Below are positions 24,560-38,900 of a stretch of 64,000 nucleotides of DNA, piece by piece. Source of the stretch: Eremophila alpestris peregrina (Eukaryota; Chordata; Aves; Passeriformes; Alaudidae). The stretch's first letter is position 1. Each line of letters begins with the position of its first letter. Both the position numbers and the translations under genes were made by a program. Below the pieces are notes generated by a model. It was not told the origin of the DNA, made no database searches, and saw nothing but the letters and a program-made list of their open reading frames with translations. The DNA is taken from NCBI GenBank assembly GCA_009792885.1, contig WMCF01000034.1:7164228-7228227 (forward strand). Direction: 5' to 3'.

Positions 24560-25828
24560 TCCATTATGAAGCAGGAGCTAATATCCTCAGGAGCTCTCAG
24601 GAGCTAATGTGCAGAAAGAGTGACACCAAAAAAGCAGGAACGTTGTTAATAATTGCTGACTTCTCACTGAGAGTCGCTGAAGTACCCATTTGCCATCTGG
24701 AGCTCTCTAGAGAGTTTTGCTGTCTACTGGGGCTCACACTCACAATGTTACAAAGAGGCTGCCACACCTGAGGCCTGTCATGCACTGCTACTCTTCCACA
24801 CAGGTCGAATTAGGCTGCAACAGGGAGTCTGCAAAGTATCAAAAGGGGCTTCGCATCCTTCAGAAAGGTGTTGAAGGGATCAGAACCATGGGTGGTGTTC
24901 TCCTCTGTACCCCTACCTGAAACTGGGGACCCAGAAAGAAGATTAATGGATCAAGTGAATGGTTGACTGCATGGCTGGTGTAATGGTTGACTCATGGCTC
25001 AGGGTTTTGGCTTCTATGATCTAGGATGCACCCTTGAGAAACAGCTGACAGTCACCTGACTGGGTGGTGGTGAGCATGTTCTGGGAAGGAAACTGTCTGG
25101 ACTTCTTGGCAGAGCTTTAAACCATACACAGCAAGGGAAAGGGATATATTTCCAAGTGTCAGAGAGGAATGAGGAAACAACAACACTTCCAGGAAACAGC
25201 AAGGAAATACCTGTAAATCATCATCAAGGAGTAAGGGAAGGATTCTTCCAAAAGGAGAGGAGATCTCCAGCCCAGAAGGTCAAGTTCTGCTTCAGCATGT
25301 TTGCAGATGAAACAAAGCTGTGCAGTGCTTTTGACACGCCTGAAGAATGAGATACCATCCAGGAGGACCTGGACAATCTTGAGGAGTGTGCCCATGTGGA
25401 CCTTTTGGGAGGGCCATAAACACAAGCAGAGGGTTGTCTTCTATGAAGACAGGCTGAGAGAGCTGGGGTTGTGCAACCTGGAGAACGAAGACTTTCATGA
25501 GGTCCTATGGCAGACTTGCACTACCTCAACAGGACTTAAAAAAACAAGGAGAGCTATTTTTTTACGCAATCTGATAGTTTCAGGTCAAATAGGGAACCAT
25601 TTTAAAATTTATATTAGAATTAAATTAAACATTAGAAGAAGAAATTCTTTCCTCAGAGTGTGATGAGTCACTGGAACAGAGATGCTGTGGATGCCCATCC
25701 CTGAAAGCATTTGGTGCCAGGTTGGATAGGGCTTTGAGCAACCAGGTCAGGTTGTCCCTACCCATGGCAGGGGGAGGTGATATACAAGGCCTTTTCCAAC
25801 CCAAGCCATCTATGATTCTATGAAATCT
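24560..25828 (+). mobile_element. CR1 LINE copy with a large internal deletion
   Basis: 24580-25135 resembles the 5' part of CR1 elements (GCAGGAACGTTGTTAATAA; TTGCTGTCTACTGGGGCTCAC; GGTTTTGGCTTCTATGATC; GAGCTTTAAACCATAC). From about 25280 it continues as the far C-terminus of the reverse-transcriptase region (TTTGCAGATGAAACAAAGCTG; GACAGGCTGAGAGAGCTGGGG) to the 3' end with TCTATGATTCTATG. Most of the polymerase frame is missing. All frames are broken. Confidence 0.75.
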
Positions 25829-26925
25829 TCCATAAACCAGGACCTAGAGCCTACAATATCAGGAAAAGGCTGTTCAATTTTTCATTTTACTTGGTGCTTC
25901 CTTTGCAGAAAGTAAGCACAGTAAGTGAATTCTGATATTTCATAAATGCTCAAGGGCGAGAAAAAAAGAATATAGTGTTGCCTCTAAATTAAGTCGTTAC
26001 CTCTAAATTAAGCTGATATCTGATACAAGACTATGTTATTGCTAGACATTTGTTAATTAAATATGAGATTATTTGTTATCCTTATAAGTCTTCCTGGCTT
26101 ATAATATGCTATCCTTAGAAACAATGCCACAATACAGATTAAGAAAAGGAATAAAAGTAAACGTGATTTTTCTGATTTCATTTTGCACATTGACCCCATG
26201 AGAATTCTAGAACACACCTTTCAATTCCTCCCAGTCTTGCTGCTTTGAAATAGCAGCTACTAGTAAAATAGAACAAAGTATTCAGTTTTAGGAGGTGTAG
26301 TACTTGGCTGCTGTAGAAAATGCAGTGTGGAAGAAAAAACCCATTATTTTCCTTAAGGTACCTAAGTACTGACATCAGAAGTTTGTAAATAACATAAATT
26401 GCCATTGTACACAAAGCTCCTGTCCTTCATAAAAATATTCACTTCAAAAATTGAAAAAGTATTAAACATGACAACAGAATTCTCTTTGATAGTGTTGTTT
26501 TCTAGTGAAAGATGATAGTTTTAATTAGTAATTGCTAGTAAAACAGGTGAGGTAAAAGAGCAATACGATTAGATCTTATTCAAAATGAGGTGCCTTTTGA
26601 TGTGCATATTTTTTTTACTATAGTGGAGGACTCTAATAAAGTTATATTTAACATCATATGATAAATATGTAAAGGACATAGAAGTATGGCTTCCTGTAAA
26701 GGACACAGAAGTATGACTCAAATGAAATTATGTTCAAATTAGGTATTTCAGTAACAGCTGGCAGCTGTCATCACCCACTGCATGTCTTAGGTGTAATGGA
26801 GACCCTTGCACACCACCTTCCCCTCAAGCAAAGGTACTTAACAAATTCTGTTAACAACATAAACAAAAAATTCTTATCTATGGATAACGTTTGAGGAAAT
26901 AATGTTTTACAAGAGCTAGGAATGA
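25829..26925. other. intergenic AT-rich sequence
   Basis: Holds two short tandem duplications: CCTCTAAATTAAG twice near 25980-26012, and GTAAAGGACAYAGAAGTATG twice at 26669-26719. No gene is seen. Confidence 0.6.
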
Positions 26926-27597
26926 AAACTCTCAGCCCTGTGGAGGACTTGGGGATACTAATGAATGTAAAATGGACCGTGAGTTAGTTACGTGTTCTTG
27001 CATAACCAGCCCTATCCTGCAACAAAAGGAGCAAGACCAGCAGGTTGAGGGAGGTGACTATTCTGCTCTCCTTTGAGTCTACCTGAAGTACTGCATCATT
27101 CTTAGCTCAAAAAAGATACAGCCCTGTTAGAGTAGATCCAGGGGAGGGTCACAAAAACCTCTGAAACACTTCTCCTTTGAAGACAGAGCTGAAAAACCTC
27201 TCCTTTGAAGAAAGGCTGAGAGAGTTGAGGTGGCTCAGCCTGGAGAAAAGAAGAAGTCTTATTGCAGCTATTCAATACAAATAGGCTTATGAGAATGTTG
27301 GGGAAAGAGATATTTAACAGTATTTTTAGTGACAGGACAAAGGGTAAGTTTCAGTAAGAAACTGAAATGGGGTAGATTTAGTTTTAGGTTGGATCTAAGG
27401 AAGAAATTCTTTAGGACAAGATTGGTGAGTCACTGGTTGTTGTGGGTACCCCATCACAGGAAATATCCATTGTCAGCTTGGACTGGGCTGTGAAAAACCT
27501 AATCTAATGAAAGATGTCCCTGTCTATGAGAGAGGGGTTGGGATAGATGATCTTTGAATGTCCCTTCCAATTAAAATCAATCTTTGATTCCATGAAA
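26926..27597 (+). mobile_element. CR1 LINE 3' fragment, strongly diverged
   Basis: Plus-strand CR1 from GGAGGACTTGGGGATACTAATG through AGCAGGTTGAGGGAGGTGA, GAGAGAGTTGAGGTGGCTCAG and AAGAAATTCTTTAGGA to the 3' end near GATTCCATG. It contains an internal partial duplication of the CTTCTCCTTTGAAGA segment (27170-27210). No open frame remains. Confidence 0.88.
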
Positions 27598-29864
27598 ATT
27601 TGATTGACAGATGTCTGAAGTCAAGTTGGAGAACACTGTTTGGACCTCCTGTGTACTACTGACCTTGCATTTTCCATTACTTAATTGCTACAGATTTGTT
27701 TCAGGAAAGTGTCAACCTGAATTTTAAGATTCCTGGTGATTGAGAATATGTGTTTTATAAGTCATCCCATGATGACTTTTTTTGGGAAAGCAGACCTTTT
27801 TCTTCTAATTCAGATGTGTGAATTCAAGTTTTAGACTTCTGCCTTATGTTTGCCTGCTGCATTAAAAAATCCTGCTTCTAGACAGTGATCTTGTATTTAT
27901 AAATATTGACAAACAAATGGACTTGTGAAGAATGCTGTTCAATTAACTTGAAAATGCATGAGTTTTATTTATGCTAATTATTTGTTTCTGTCTGCAAATT
28001 ATTTGTAGCACTCTTATCTGTGAACAGCAAAAAAAATTTAAGTTAAATTAGCAGCAATGTTAAGGACTAATTCAACTTCTCCATTCACACACTTTCTATT
28101 TATATATCCAATACTGCTGATAGTAGAATTTGCACTGGCACTTTTGTTTTTTTAACTATGTTTGCACCCCTAGATTTTGTAGTTACAACTCCACTCTATA
28201 AACATAGCCTTTAGGCTTTCCATTCCTATAATTTTCAGGGGATCATATCTGACTATGACAGAATTCTAGAAACAGAATTTCAAGCAGTATCAGAACAGAT
28301 GTCTTACAGAAGGTTATTACATCAATATCAATACTTAATCAACTAAATTTATAATTTCTATAAAAGAAAGTTTGGTAGGATAGTTTCACATAGCCCAATT
28401 TCTCAAAGCCCACTTTGACCTTCTTTTATCTTATTTCAATTTCTTCACAACAATTAAAAAATGTTTTCTACTATTCTGCTTCAAGGTCAATTTTTCTTAT
28501 TTTTTTTTAAACTTCTGTCTGGATCAGGACTTGCTTAAAATCTGCCTTAACACCTAGAGAAAAATTTGAATGAGCTTAATTTTGATAGTAATATAACTGC
28601 AGAAAATTGTAAGTGGAATAAATGACACACCTAATATTTAATTTTTTTTTTTTTGCTTTTAAAACATTGAATGTTAAGATGTTAAAAAGAAAACATCTAA
28701 AGTTCTTTTCTATACAGAAGCCTGAGGAGCATGTCCTTCATTGCTTTGCTTTTTAAATATGGCTACTGAGGTGACATTCTACTGCACAAAACTGGAAATA
28801 GCTTATCCATAACAAAAAACAAAGACGTAAATATTGTCTAACCTAACTGCACTCATAAGTTCAGGACTACTTAAATTTTATATTTTGAGTCTAATTTGAC
28901 CCTCAATTCTCAAAGTCTCAAGTCTTTTTGGATTTAAAATTTGACTTTATTAAACAAAAAATTACATGTAAAACTAGGTTTCTGAAACTCTATTATACAC
29001 ATAAATAATTGCATATAAACACATTATTAAATAGCAAGCAAGCAAAATAATGTTTTACCAGCAAACTCTTTCTTACATAACTTGGAAAATCCCAACAAAT
29101 GTCCACAAAATCCTGTGATCTACAACCATTCATATAAGACCTGTATCATCATTTTGGTAACAGTATTAGCTGACACTGCTTAGTGCCTTATAATCTTACT
29201 TAGTACACTACTGTACTATAAGACTGCTTAGCACAGAAATTCCAATCACATTGGTACTTGAATTTGTAAACAGGTAAAAGCTTAAAATATGCTTGAAAAA
29301 AAAAGCAGAACTGCTACAGTTTCTAGATGTAAAGTTGTTGAAACCTATCTAAATTGAAAATTCAAGGACAATTTTCTTACAGAACAAAATGTAAATGCAA
29401 ACTATGGGTGTGTTCTCATTTGAATATTGTAAATACCTAAATGTGTGTTTGGTCTTAAGAAAACAACAGATCACATTCATTTTATAAATAAGTCAATCCC
29501 CTTTTATAAAATCAAATCCCCTCCTAAGATGAGATTTTTGTGTTTCAACTACAACATACGTCTTCTTCAGCTATGCCTGTGTATACTTAATTGCAGTGAA
29601 TATTTACTTTCAGCAGGTCTACATGCAAATTAGTGGCTGTTGCTGTGAACTTGAAAACAAACATGTTGACTTAAAATGTGAAACAGCATCTTGTTAAGGT
29701 TCTTGTTTTATCTGTAGTTGCTTGAAAAGACTACAGAATTCAATAAATAATTCAATGTGATTTTGATGTCATTCTGGCCATCTATATTTTCATGTGTTTA
29801 CTTTTCAGGTGGATGAGAAGAGAGTTGTTCAGATATTCAATAGAGATCTAGAGATTTTTAATCT
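27598..29864. other. LRRC2 3' UTR / downstream AT-rich sequence
   Basis: Immediately 3' of the LRRC2 stop on the minus strand. The UTR boundary cannot be fixed from sequence alone. I see no other gene or repeat. Confidence 0.5.
28946..28951 (-). promoter_or_regulatory. candidate LRRC2 poly(A) signal
   Basis: TTTATT on the plus strand reads AATAAA on the minus strand, about 0.9 kb downstream of the LRRC2 stop. It is the first AATAAA I noticed downstream of the stop. AT-rich sequence makes chance hexamers common, so this is only a candidate for the end of the 3' UTR. Confidence 0.25.
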
Positions 29865-29914
29865 TCAGAGCTGGAGACTGAGCATTACTTTTGTAGTGTA
29901 GGAAGGAGTAGACT
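29865..29914 (-). CDS. LRRC2: LRRC2 terminal coding exon
   Basis: 50 nt, too short to stand out as an open frame. A strong pyrimidine tract ending TTTTTGCAG precedes it. The first two bases, AG, complete GAG (Glu), followed by [15 protein letters not shown] and TGA at 29867-29865. The remembered human tail is SVPSYTTKVSFSLQL, so identity is clear. The phase matches the preceding exon. The 3' UTR must continue below 29865. Confidence 0.92.
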
Positions 29915-32900
29915 CTGCAAAAAGAGAAAAAAGAAATAAATCTCAGATTTTGGTTATGTAATCCAGCACCATCGAATGAAGCCTTTAGCTAGAAACAGTT
30001 GGGTTTGGTCTTGTTTCAAAGGTATTCTACAAATTATCTCTGTGCTACCTTTCAGAAATTCTGTTGGTTCATATTTTATAGAAGATATTCCTTCTAGTCA
30101 GTTTTCCAAAAACACATATTGGCATTATCTATGGCACAAAAGTTCAGAAGCAGGAAATGCAAAAGGGATTCGTGATCCAAACTCTTCATAAAAAGCAGGA
30201 AAGTAAGTTCTGTCTAGGAAGGAAGAAAACTGTATCCCTGAGCTGCTTTGCCCCAGAAGAACATAAAGCTGGTCTATTCTCAGCGGGGTCAGATGCAGGT
30301 TTCAGGCAGCCAAAAGACTTCCAAATTTCCTAAGACTGTAGATACAACTCCATCACTATATATTTTATGGCTGTCTCTAAAGCCAAATTACGCCCTCAGT
30401 TTTTCCTCCGTTACTTTCTTCTCTCCATTTTAACTGCTGTTGTTACCATTATCAGAACCCTAAAATTTTATAGCAGACTTCAATTTAGAAATAGACAGAA
30501 TTAATCTTCATGTGCACAGCTTATTGATGTTAAAAAACAGAAGCCTGGCATGAGAACATGAAAAGTATTATGAAGCCACACCTTGTAGCATTATTTCTCT
30601 TTTGACAGTTTTTGTAGGACCATTATATAGACCAGTTAAATTAAATACAAACAATTAATATCTACTGTAAGATTCATTCCAAAAGTCCTTTCTATACACA
30701 AACTATTAAAGGAGTTAAAATAAGCCTGTGGAATATTCCGTCTCATAGAAAACTTTCCCTTTTTTTCCTAACAAATCTTATTAAAGAACACTCAAGAAAG
30801 CAAGGATTTCTGAATGATGGTAAGTATAAAACAGAATGGCAACATGAAGTAACATGTAAAGTTTCAGGTGTTATGTAATAAAGATAAAAGTAAGCATTTT
30901 TCTATAATAGTACAGTGGTTAAATACTTAATACCATGGAGCAGATAATGTTGTCAAAGAATATTCTACCAGCACAATGAGGCTTCCATATATATACTGCG
31001 CTTCATTTGAGGAGAAGCACTTCTTCAGGAATTTAAAATCTCTAATACTAATACCAAGAGAAATAAATCTAGAGAATGAAAATATTCTTTGTGTATATCA
31101 TCAATCAATTAAGGTTAAAGCATATACAAACACAATTAATTTTGTATACATTTGTTCAGTATCAAGGGTCTTAATTAGAATCCAAATTCTTAACAAAGCA
31201 GATTTGGCATTTCACTATTAGTCTTATTTAATACCATAAAAGACAGCTAGAGTTTAAGGGTATATTGCTTGTCTTCTTAAAAATTAATGTTCACAATGTA
31301 TTTCTGCATTTATATCCAAAATAGCAGGAAGCTTACTGCAAATTTATACATACCTCTTTCCCTTAGATCTTCAAGGTATGCTTTCATAAACTCTTTTTCA
31401 ACTTGCTCACGTTCACGTTCATTTTCTACAATTTCTTCAGTGTCTTCACATACAATTGTTTCAACCTGACTGTCCTTGAGACTTACAAATCTAGAGAGAG
31501 ATTAACACACAAATAAATGTACAGGCAGCTGGACATCACTGGCCATCATGAATGACATTTCAGAAGTTGCTACCAGAGCCAGAATCAGAATGTGAGGAAC
31601 ATTAGCTCGATTTTGCATTATGGCATAGTTAGGATACATCTATTATTAGAAATTCAGCTTTCAAATGGAACTTTCTCTACAATCTATATAAAAATTATCA
31701 GATTTATTTTTTCCCCCCATCTATTTACATAAATCATTCTTTCCAGTAGCAAGTATAGTTCTTTATTATGGAACTTCTGACCGACAGCGCTGTAATTTCC
31801 CCATCTGTTAATGAGCAATATGAACGTCATCCTAACAATATTGCCTATAAATGTGGAATTTTGCCAGGATAATTTAGCTGATAATATGTACCTCCATTTT
31901 TTTGGTTATTACATGACTTGTCTTTTGCAATACATGACAGGGCATGCATTACTTCGTAATTGCAAATTACGTAAAGATACGCTTTGCAAGTGAAAAATTA
32001 GGTGGTTACATAAAAAACTTATATAATGTGCAAAGAAGTGCATAGCATTCTGAAAACCTCTGATTTTCACCCCAAGAAGAAAAAAAAAAAATAAAGTTGT
32101 TACTTTCAGAAAAACAAGTGTTCCAACAAATCATTTGGCTTTCTAAAAATCTGATGAATCGCTGAGAGTTTGTAATCAGCTGACTTGTTTGGCCCAGGTG
32201 GCCACCAAGCACCTCTCTCTGCCCCTCTCCTCAACTAGATAAGGGAGAATAGCAGATGAAAAAAATGTAGATAAGCTTGAGAAAAGTAAAACCTATGCAT
32301 AAAAGAAAAGCAAAGCAAAAAATTGCTCTCTACTTCTCAACAGGTAATGTCTAGCCACTTCCTGGGAAGCAGAGACCCAGTATATGTAGCTGGTTCCTTT
32401 GGAAGACAAAAACCTCAATAACACATGATCCACCACCCCTCTCCTTTCTTTCAGCTTTGTGTGCTGACCATGACACCCTATGGTATGAAATATGCCTTTG
32501 GTCAGTTGGGGTGCACTGTTCTGGCTGCGTCCCCTCCCAAGCTCTGGCTCACCCTCAGTGCTTTCTCAGAGGATGGTTGGAGAGACAGCCTTGATGCTGT
32601 CCCACCACTGTTCAGCAATTGCTAAAAACCCTGATGTGTTATCAACACCTTTCTAGCTACCAGTGCAAGGAACAGCTCTAAGAGAGGGAAGGTAATTCCA
32701 TCCACATCTAACTCCAATTTGAGACAAACCCAGTAGAGAGTCTGAAATGGTTCCATAATCAAAAACATGAACATTTGCCTGCAGAAATGCAATATCTCTA
32801 TAACTGCAGACTAAAAGGTCTTTTAGTCTTAGCCTGCATGCAGCAGTAAGGTGGTATTTCACAGCAAAGAACTACTAAACCCATGTGACCTTCCTTAACA

Positions 32901-35900
32901 TTTTACTAGCCATGTCTCTCTCTCCCAGTGAGATGCTTTTGTCAGCACTGAGCTTATCAGCAGTAGCTTCCAGGCTACTGGTCCCACTCTGAAGCATGGC
33001 TTTGCAACTCCAGAGTTAGAGCTACTATGACCCAGCCTACCCAAAAACAGCAGTTTAGACATACAGATGCACAATGTGGGTAACTGGTAGCTGAAAATTA
33101 TGAAACTGCAGATCCTCTGTAATTTCCAATCTTTTTGGTGCCTCCTTCACCACTCTGACATAAATTGGGTCAGAATTTGTAGAAACTGGTGCTGGGGAAA
33201 GCATTTCTCCTGGGTGTATCTTACCTTATCTTCTTAAGAATATTTCCCTTTCTCTCTCACTTTTACTTACTTTAAGCCTGTGGTTGACTCACAGATGGCT
33301 GTGGGTATCTCAACCAGGTCATCACCACTGACAACTAGCAAATTGAGCTTTGGCATATTGACAAGAGCTCGTGGAAGATAAGTCAACTTGTTTTTCTGTA
33401 GAAGAAGTGTCTGCAATTCATCTAACCTGTAAAGATGTCAAAGACAGAAATGACATAAAATATTTATTTCAAACAAGAACATCTATCCAAGATACTAATA
33501 CTGACTTAATCTTGTGCATAATCGAAGCAATTGTATGCAACAACTCATTCTTATTAAAATTCACTCAAATGCTACTTTCCCAACATTTCATTAACTTGCA
33601 TGGAAATCTCCATTACTAGTTCAGCATTAATTGCATACCTCTGACAAGTAATCAGAAGCATGCTCAAGATAAAAGGTTTTACTGTGCTTTCATACAGAAA
33701 ATGTTGACAGAATGTGATATAAAGCCTCACCATGTGCATCTTGCAACTAAAGAAAAATACAGGCTACCAGCTCACACCTTTGCCCATATGCTGGTTTCTA
33801 TGAACTAGGTATGTCCGTGGTAGGCAGTACATCTGCATCTATTGTTTCTCAGTAGTAATTAATACTGTGGGGAGCAAGAGAAAGACCATGTCCTCATCAA
33901 AAGGCTCTTGCAAGTTGTCCCAATGAAATCAATTTAATGATAGTGTTTTGTGGAGGAACTTTTGTTTTATTTCCCCTGGCTTTTCCTAATGCAATAGAAA
34001 TTTGTGTGTGAGCCTTTATTGTTTGTATTAGGTAGAAGACAAGAAGCATATCAAATTGATGAAACAGATATGTCTTATTTGACTGAAAGAGCCCATTCCT
34101 AAAACTATATTATGCTTATCAGGCCCATATATACACTGAATTTGTTTGAATTCAGGTAAAAATATTAAGTAAGGCTTCAATTTACTGTCAAATCATCTTT
34201 ATTAATCATAGACTGTTGTAATGGCATTACAGTCAATGATAATTCACTCTTGACACCACGGGCATTGAAATAATAAGAGTGTAAGTTTACTGATGTGAGG
34301 GTTATCCTTATTTTTTGCTGTCTGATTACAATATTCTAACATCAAATCTGGCAACTCAGTACAAAACAGAGAAGATGAAATGGAGGAAGGGAATAATTTG
34401 AAGCTAAGGGAATATAGGTTACAGGGGAAAAAAGTTGTTTAAGTTGAGAGGGTATCCTTCCTTAAAAGAAAATATACTCTTAGAAACTCTTTGAAGTTAG
34501 TTGAATCTCTGGTCAGATCCCCTGGGAAAAAAATGGCAAGTTTATGTTGTTTGTTGAGAATTACTAACACAAGTTAAGACCACTGCTGCTGTCAGAATAA
34601 TCTGTGATTACTCAATGTCCCAGAAAAGTCTTTTTGCCCAGCTAAAAAGGCCTTGTGAAAGTTAGGAGTGAATGAGTTTTCTGTGAAGTTTCTTCTGCCT
34701 CAGGGATTTCTATTCCCAGACAAATAAATATCCTGAATATTTTTTTAATGAACTTTTGTTAATATGTTAGGGTTTTTTCACTGAAGGCTAGGTAAATTTT
34801 CGTAAACCGAGTCACTGCAGCACTCTAGAATTACTAGATAAGCTCAGGGATAAGAAAAATGCTTTCTCAGGCTAGTAAATCCCATTAAGAGGATCAGCAT
34901 GATTTTTTTAATAACTAGTTCAAAGTGTTTATCTAAACTGGGAGAGTGAGTATGTGTACACACATTCATATACATGAAAGAGTACAAGTGGAGGACTGTC
35001 ACTGGGGTTTTTGAATCTTACCAATATTTTCCTTCTTTACTAACAAAGTTTATCACGCTCTTTGAGTGACTTAAATATGCTTTAGTTCACCTTTTCCTCC
35101 TCCACATCTACCCTCCAGAGAGCTACTGCTGCCAATTCCATATTATATTATATGGACTATATAATAGAATATATTCTGTATATTTCTCAGTAAAAAAGTG
35201 AGTCCCCTTTGCTAAAATAGGGGCAGAGTATATCCAGTGAACTTCCCAGAAAACCATGTCTAGATATAATGACAAATTATTATGAAAGCAGCAGAAAATA
35301 TATTTTGTTAACTGACTGCCATCAGTGAGCTAGTAAAAGCAGTTTTTGTTCTTGGGCCCAGTCCATCAATAATAACAGAACTGTTTACATTAAAAATAAC
35401 TGCTACATCTCCAAATGTGACATTCCTTCAATAGTGTCCCTTGGAAGCTTGTTGCTTTCTAAATTCACTTAAGAATTCCTATACCTGTCATTGAATTAAA
35501 AGATAAGCTACCTGTCTATGTCTTCTGGGAGATCTTTCAGGCTGTTGCTGCTAATATCCAACCACTGCAAATTAGACATCCGGAGTACACAAATTGGAAT
35601 AGAATGGAACTTGTTTGCTGACACATCCACAAATGTCAGTTGTTTCAGGTTACTTAGCTAGAAAGAAGTGGTGGTTTATTTTAGTTACTTTTTGCAAATA
35701 CAAGAAGACATTTCATTCATCAACCATTTTTATTCCTCTAAATGCACTTAGAAAGATAAGAATTCATTATTTTTTTACTCAACCATTTTGCCAGCCATGT
35801 CTATTAGTCATCATTTTATAAAAAAAGTAATTCATAAATACCTACCTCCCAAATTGTTCATCACCTTTCTAATAGCATCAGGGGATTGAATGAAATTTTT

Positions 35901-38900
35901 ATTCTTTAAAATCCTATAGGTTTAGATGACAATTCTGGAACCAGAAAATTACTTGGTTCTGAGGTAACAAAAGACAATTTTTATAACTAATAGGTATCAG
36001 GTTACCATTCTCAAAATCAGAGATTTGATAACCCTTATCAAAATTACAAAGATTCCCTTCACTATAACTCTGCTGTGCACTGAGAGTGTAATACTAGGAC
36101 ACGACTAGAAAAAGAAACTATCAATTTAAGTCAACAGATAATTTGGTCCAATATTTTTCAAAGATCTTTAAAAACACATCTTCCACTCTGCAAACTAAAT
36201 CTATAATAAAGTACACTGGACATTTTTGTTGGAAAAAGTTTCAAAAGGATTCTATTTTTAAGTAATAAATACTAAATGCAATGAAGATTGAGTACAAATG
36301 TAAAATATAACTCTTAAAGAAATTAATGAGTTGAACAGACCATTCTGTGTGGTGAATCAATTATGCACTCCACCAGTATTTATAAAACCATGCAGCTAGG
36401 TAATGTCAAAGCAGTATAAGTGTTAACCAAAAAAGTATTTTAGAATTGAAATTGTATTTCTGAGATTCTAATCATCACTCACCATCACAATCAAACACTA
36501 CAGGTCATGATACAGAAAAAAAGTTGCAAAAAAATTTCCTTGGCATTTGCCTGAAGGTACCTTAGAATGTAGAAAAAACCTCAAACCAAACAAATTTTCC
36601 ACTTCCAAGGAGAACAGAACACTTGCAAAGGATAAAATATGAAAATATTATAGAGTAATAAAATACATTCTGAATCCTTGACAATTATTTTTTAATTATT
36701 AAGAATTAAGGCCTTGGGTTTTCTTATATTATCTATCCCAGCTCCTTTTTATTGCAACACTGCCAGACTTTCATCTTAATTTGACCCTTGCAATTTAAAA
36801 TCCTCACACTCACTGCATGGTACTGTGACAGAGTCAGTTTCTTTAGAGACTTTTTGATGGTGGCTTTTTGTGGATTGTTTTTGGGTTTGTACTTGGATTT
36901 TTTTGTTTGGTTGATTTTGGTTTTGGGTTTGGGGGTTCATTTTATTGCTATATTTGTGGGGTGTGGGTTTCTTGCTTGGTTTGGGGTTTTGTTTTATTTG
37001 CTTACTGCATCTTTTTTCCTAGTTATAACCTCACAAGCTGCAAAATCTAATAACCTTGAGAAATATTTTAGGGAGATTTACTGAAGCTATCCTATTACAA
37101 ATGACTACACAATGAAGTCCATCATTCAAAAACATAACAGAGTTTCCGAGTTCCTGAAGTCAAAGGTATAGTTTCAAAATCTCCACCCAACTGTCTTAAA
37201 ACAGTCCTGATAAGTCATGGATATGTCTTGCTACAGATTCAGAGCAGGCAAACACGTTTTATTGTGACGCTTCTTACTTTCCAACCATTTTGTCATTTTG
37301 TGGACTGACTGCAAGCAGTGAACACTCAGCCATATTCTGTAAATTTTCCAGATGGCCAATCTTTTTGTTCCAAAAAACAGAATCTCTCTTTGAACAAGGA
37401 AAGCACAGGGACCCTTCTAGTCAGTAACAACACGACTGTATAGAAAATAACTGTCTCCATCTTTATACTGTGAGAACTTTGTGGTTTCAAATTATCATCA
37501 CAATTTCAAATCCCAAGCAAATATTTAAACTTTAAACTCAGAATAACTTGCTAAAACTGTTGCTAAATGTATTTCAACAAACTTGCCTCCCAAAAATTTT
37601 GGAAGTATAGGATTTAAAATACTATCCCACAGGCTTAAATGTCCCCTAAAATGTTCACAAACCATCCCCAAAGAAGAAAAATCATAACCTCTAAACACAG
37701 AGTAACAGATACATGTTAAAATATATTTTCTTTACTGTTCACTCAAGTTCCTAAACACTTTGCTTTTACATGCAGTCACCTATCATGCTGAAACAACTTG
37801 GTAACATTAAGATTAGATGGCAAATTTATATTTCTTCAACTAGTCTTCCCTGAAAGTGCTTTATTGCACTAAATATTATAAGCAAGCTTAATATAGCAGT
37901 ATTTTTAAGAAATATAGCTGTTTCTTCCAGTTTTAAATAGTATGGTAAATAGATTGCTTTAATAGTTTAATACTTGGTTAGATTAAAATATGCATTTTCA
38001 GGAGTTTGTATTCCCATAAAAATGAACAAAAAAACCATAACGCCATCTACTCTATCAATACAAATTTTAGTTCAGAATGCTACAGAACATTTGGAGCCAT
38101 GGTTATATTGTGAATGCTGCAAGCCCTCCGTACTTGTACTTTTAGGGTAATATTTAACAAAGCTGTCTATTTTCCAGAGTATGTTGAAATCTAATGGAAT
38201 TTTTAATTTAATAACTTTATGATATGCTACAAAAAAATGCCTATGATAGATGATGCATTGGAAATTATGGCAGCTGTGTATTATATTTTCTAAAGAAAAC
38301 ACTCTGTATTTTATTTCTTCTTAAAGGACTGATGGATTTTTGCACCTTTTACAACATTTTATTTTCAAACAGGCATGGCTCCCATATAATTTTTAAGTTA
38401 TCATTCATTTTTGTTTGATGTTAATTTTTAGTCTTTTCCTTTATGATGCAACTTTGAATCAATCACTATATAGGCTTTAATCAAGTCCCATTAAAAATAG
38501 CCATATTTAAAGGTCTAGCTATCTGGACAGACTTATTTTGGTACTTATGTTTAATCATTCTTGTCATTTTTCATTGACAAACTGCACCATTTAGCTTATC
38601 TTCATAATTTTGTTCATAGAATTAATCCAGATAACATTGTAGAGATCCACTGCTTCTTCTTCTCTCTGGCAGATAAACCTTCAGTTGAAAGAAAAGGACA
38701 TGTTCCAGACTGAACTATTATTTGATTAATGGATGTAATTCTATTTTTCTTCTGCTTTTTTGCTGTGAAAGGGATTTGCATATGAGGTTGCATGCTTATT
38801 TACCACAAATTGCCTGCTACTTAGCATCAACACATTAAAAGGTGTAACGTTGTGTTAAATACCATGTTTTCCAGTGATATGTAAATAACAGAAACTGCAA

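Noticed and set aside
36788..37084. 98-codon open frame that looks like a membrane protein (Phe/Leu/Gly-rich)
   Set aside because: It is produced by the G/T-rich low-complexity tract; a second frame through the same tract is equally hydrophobic. No start context or homology supports it.
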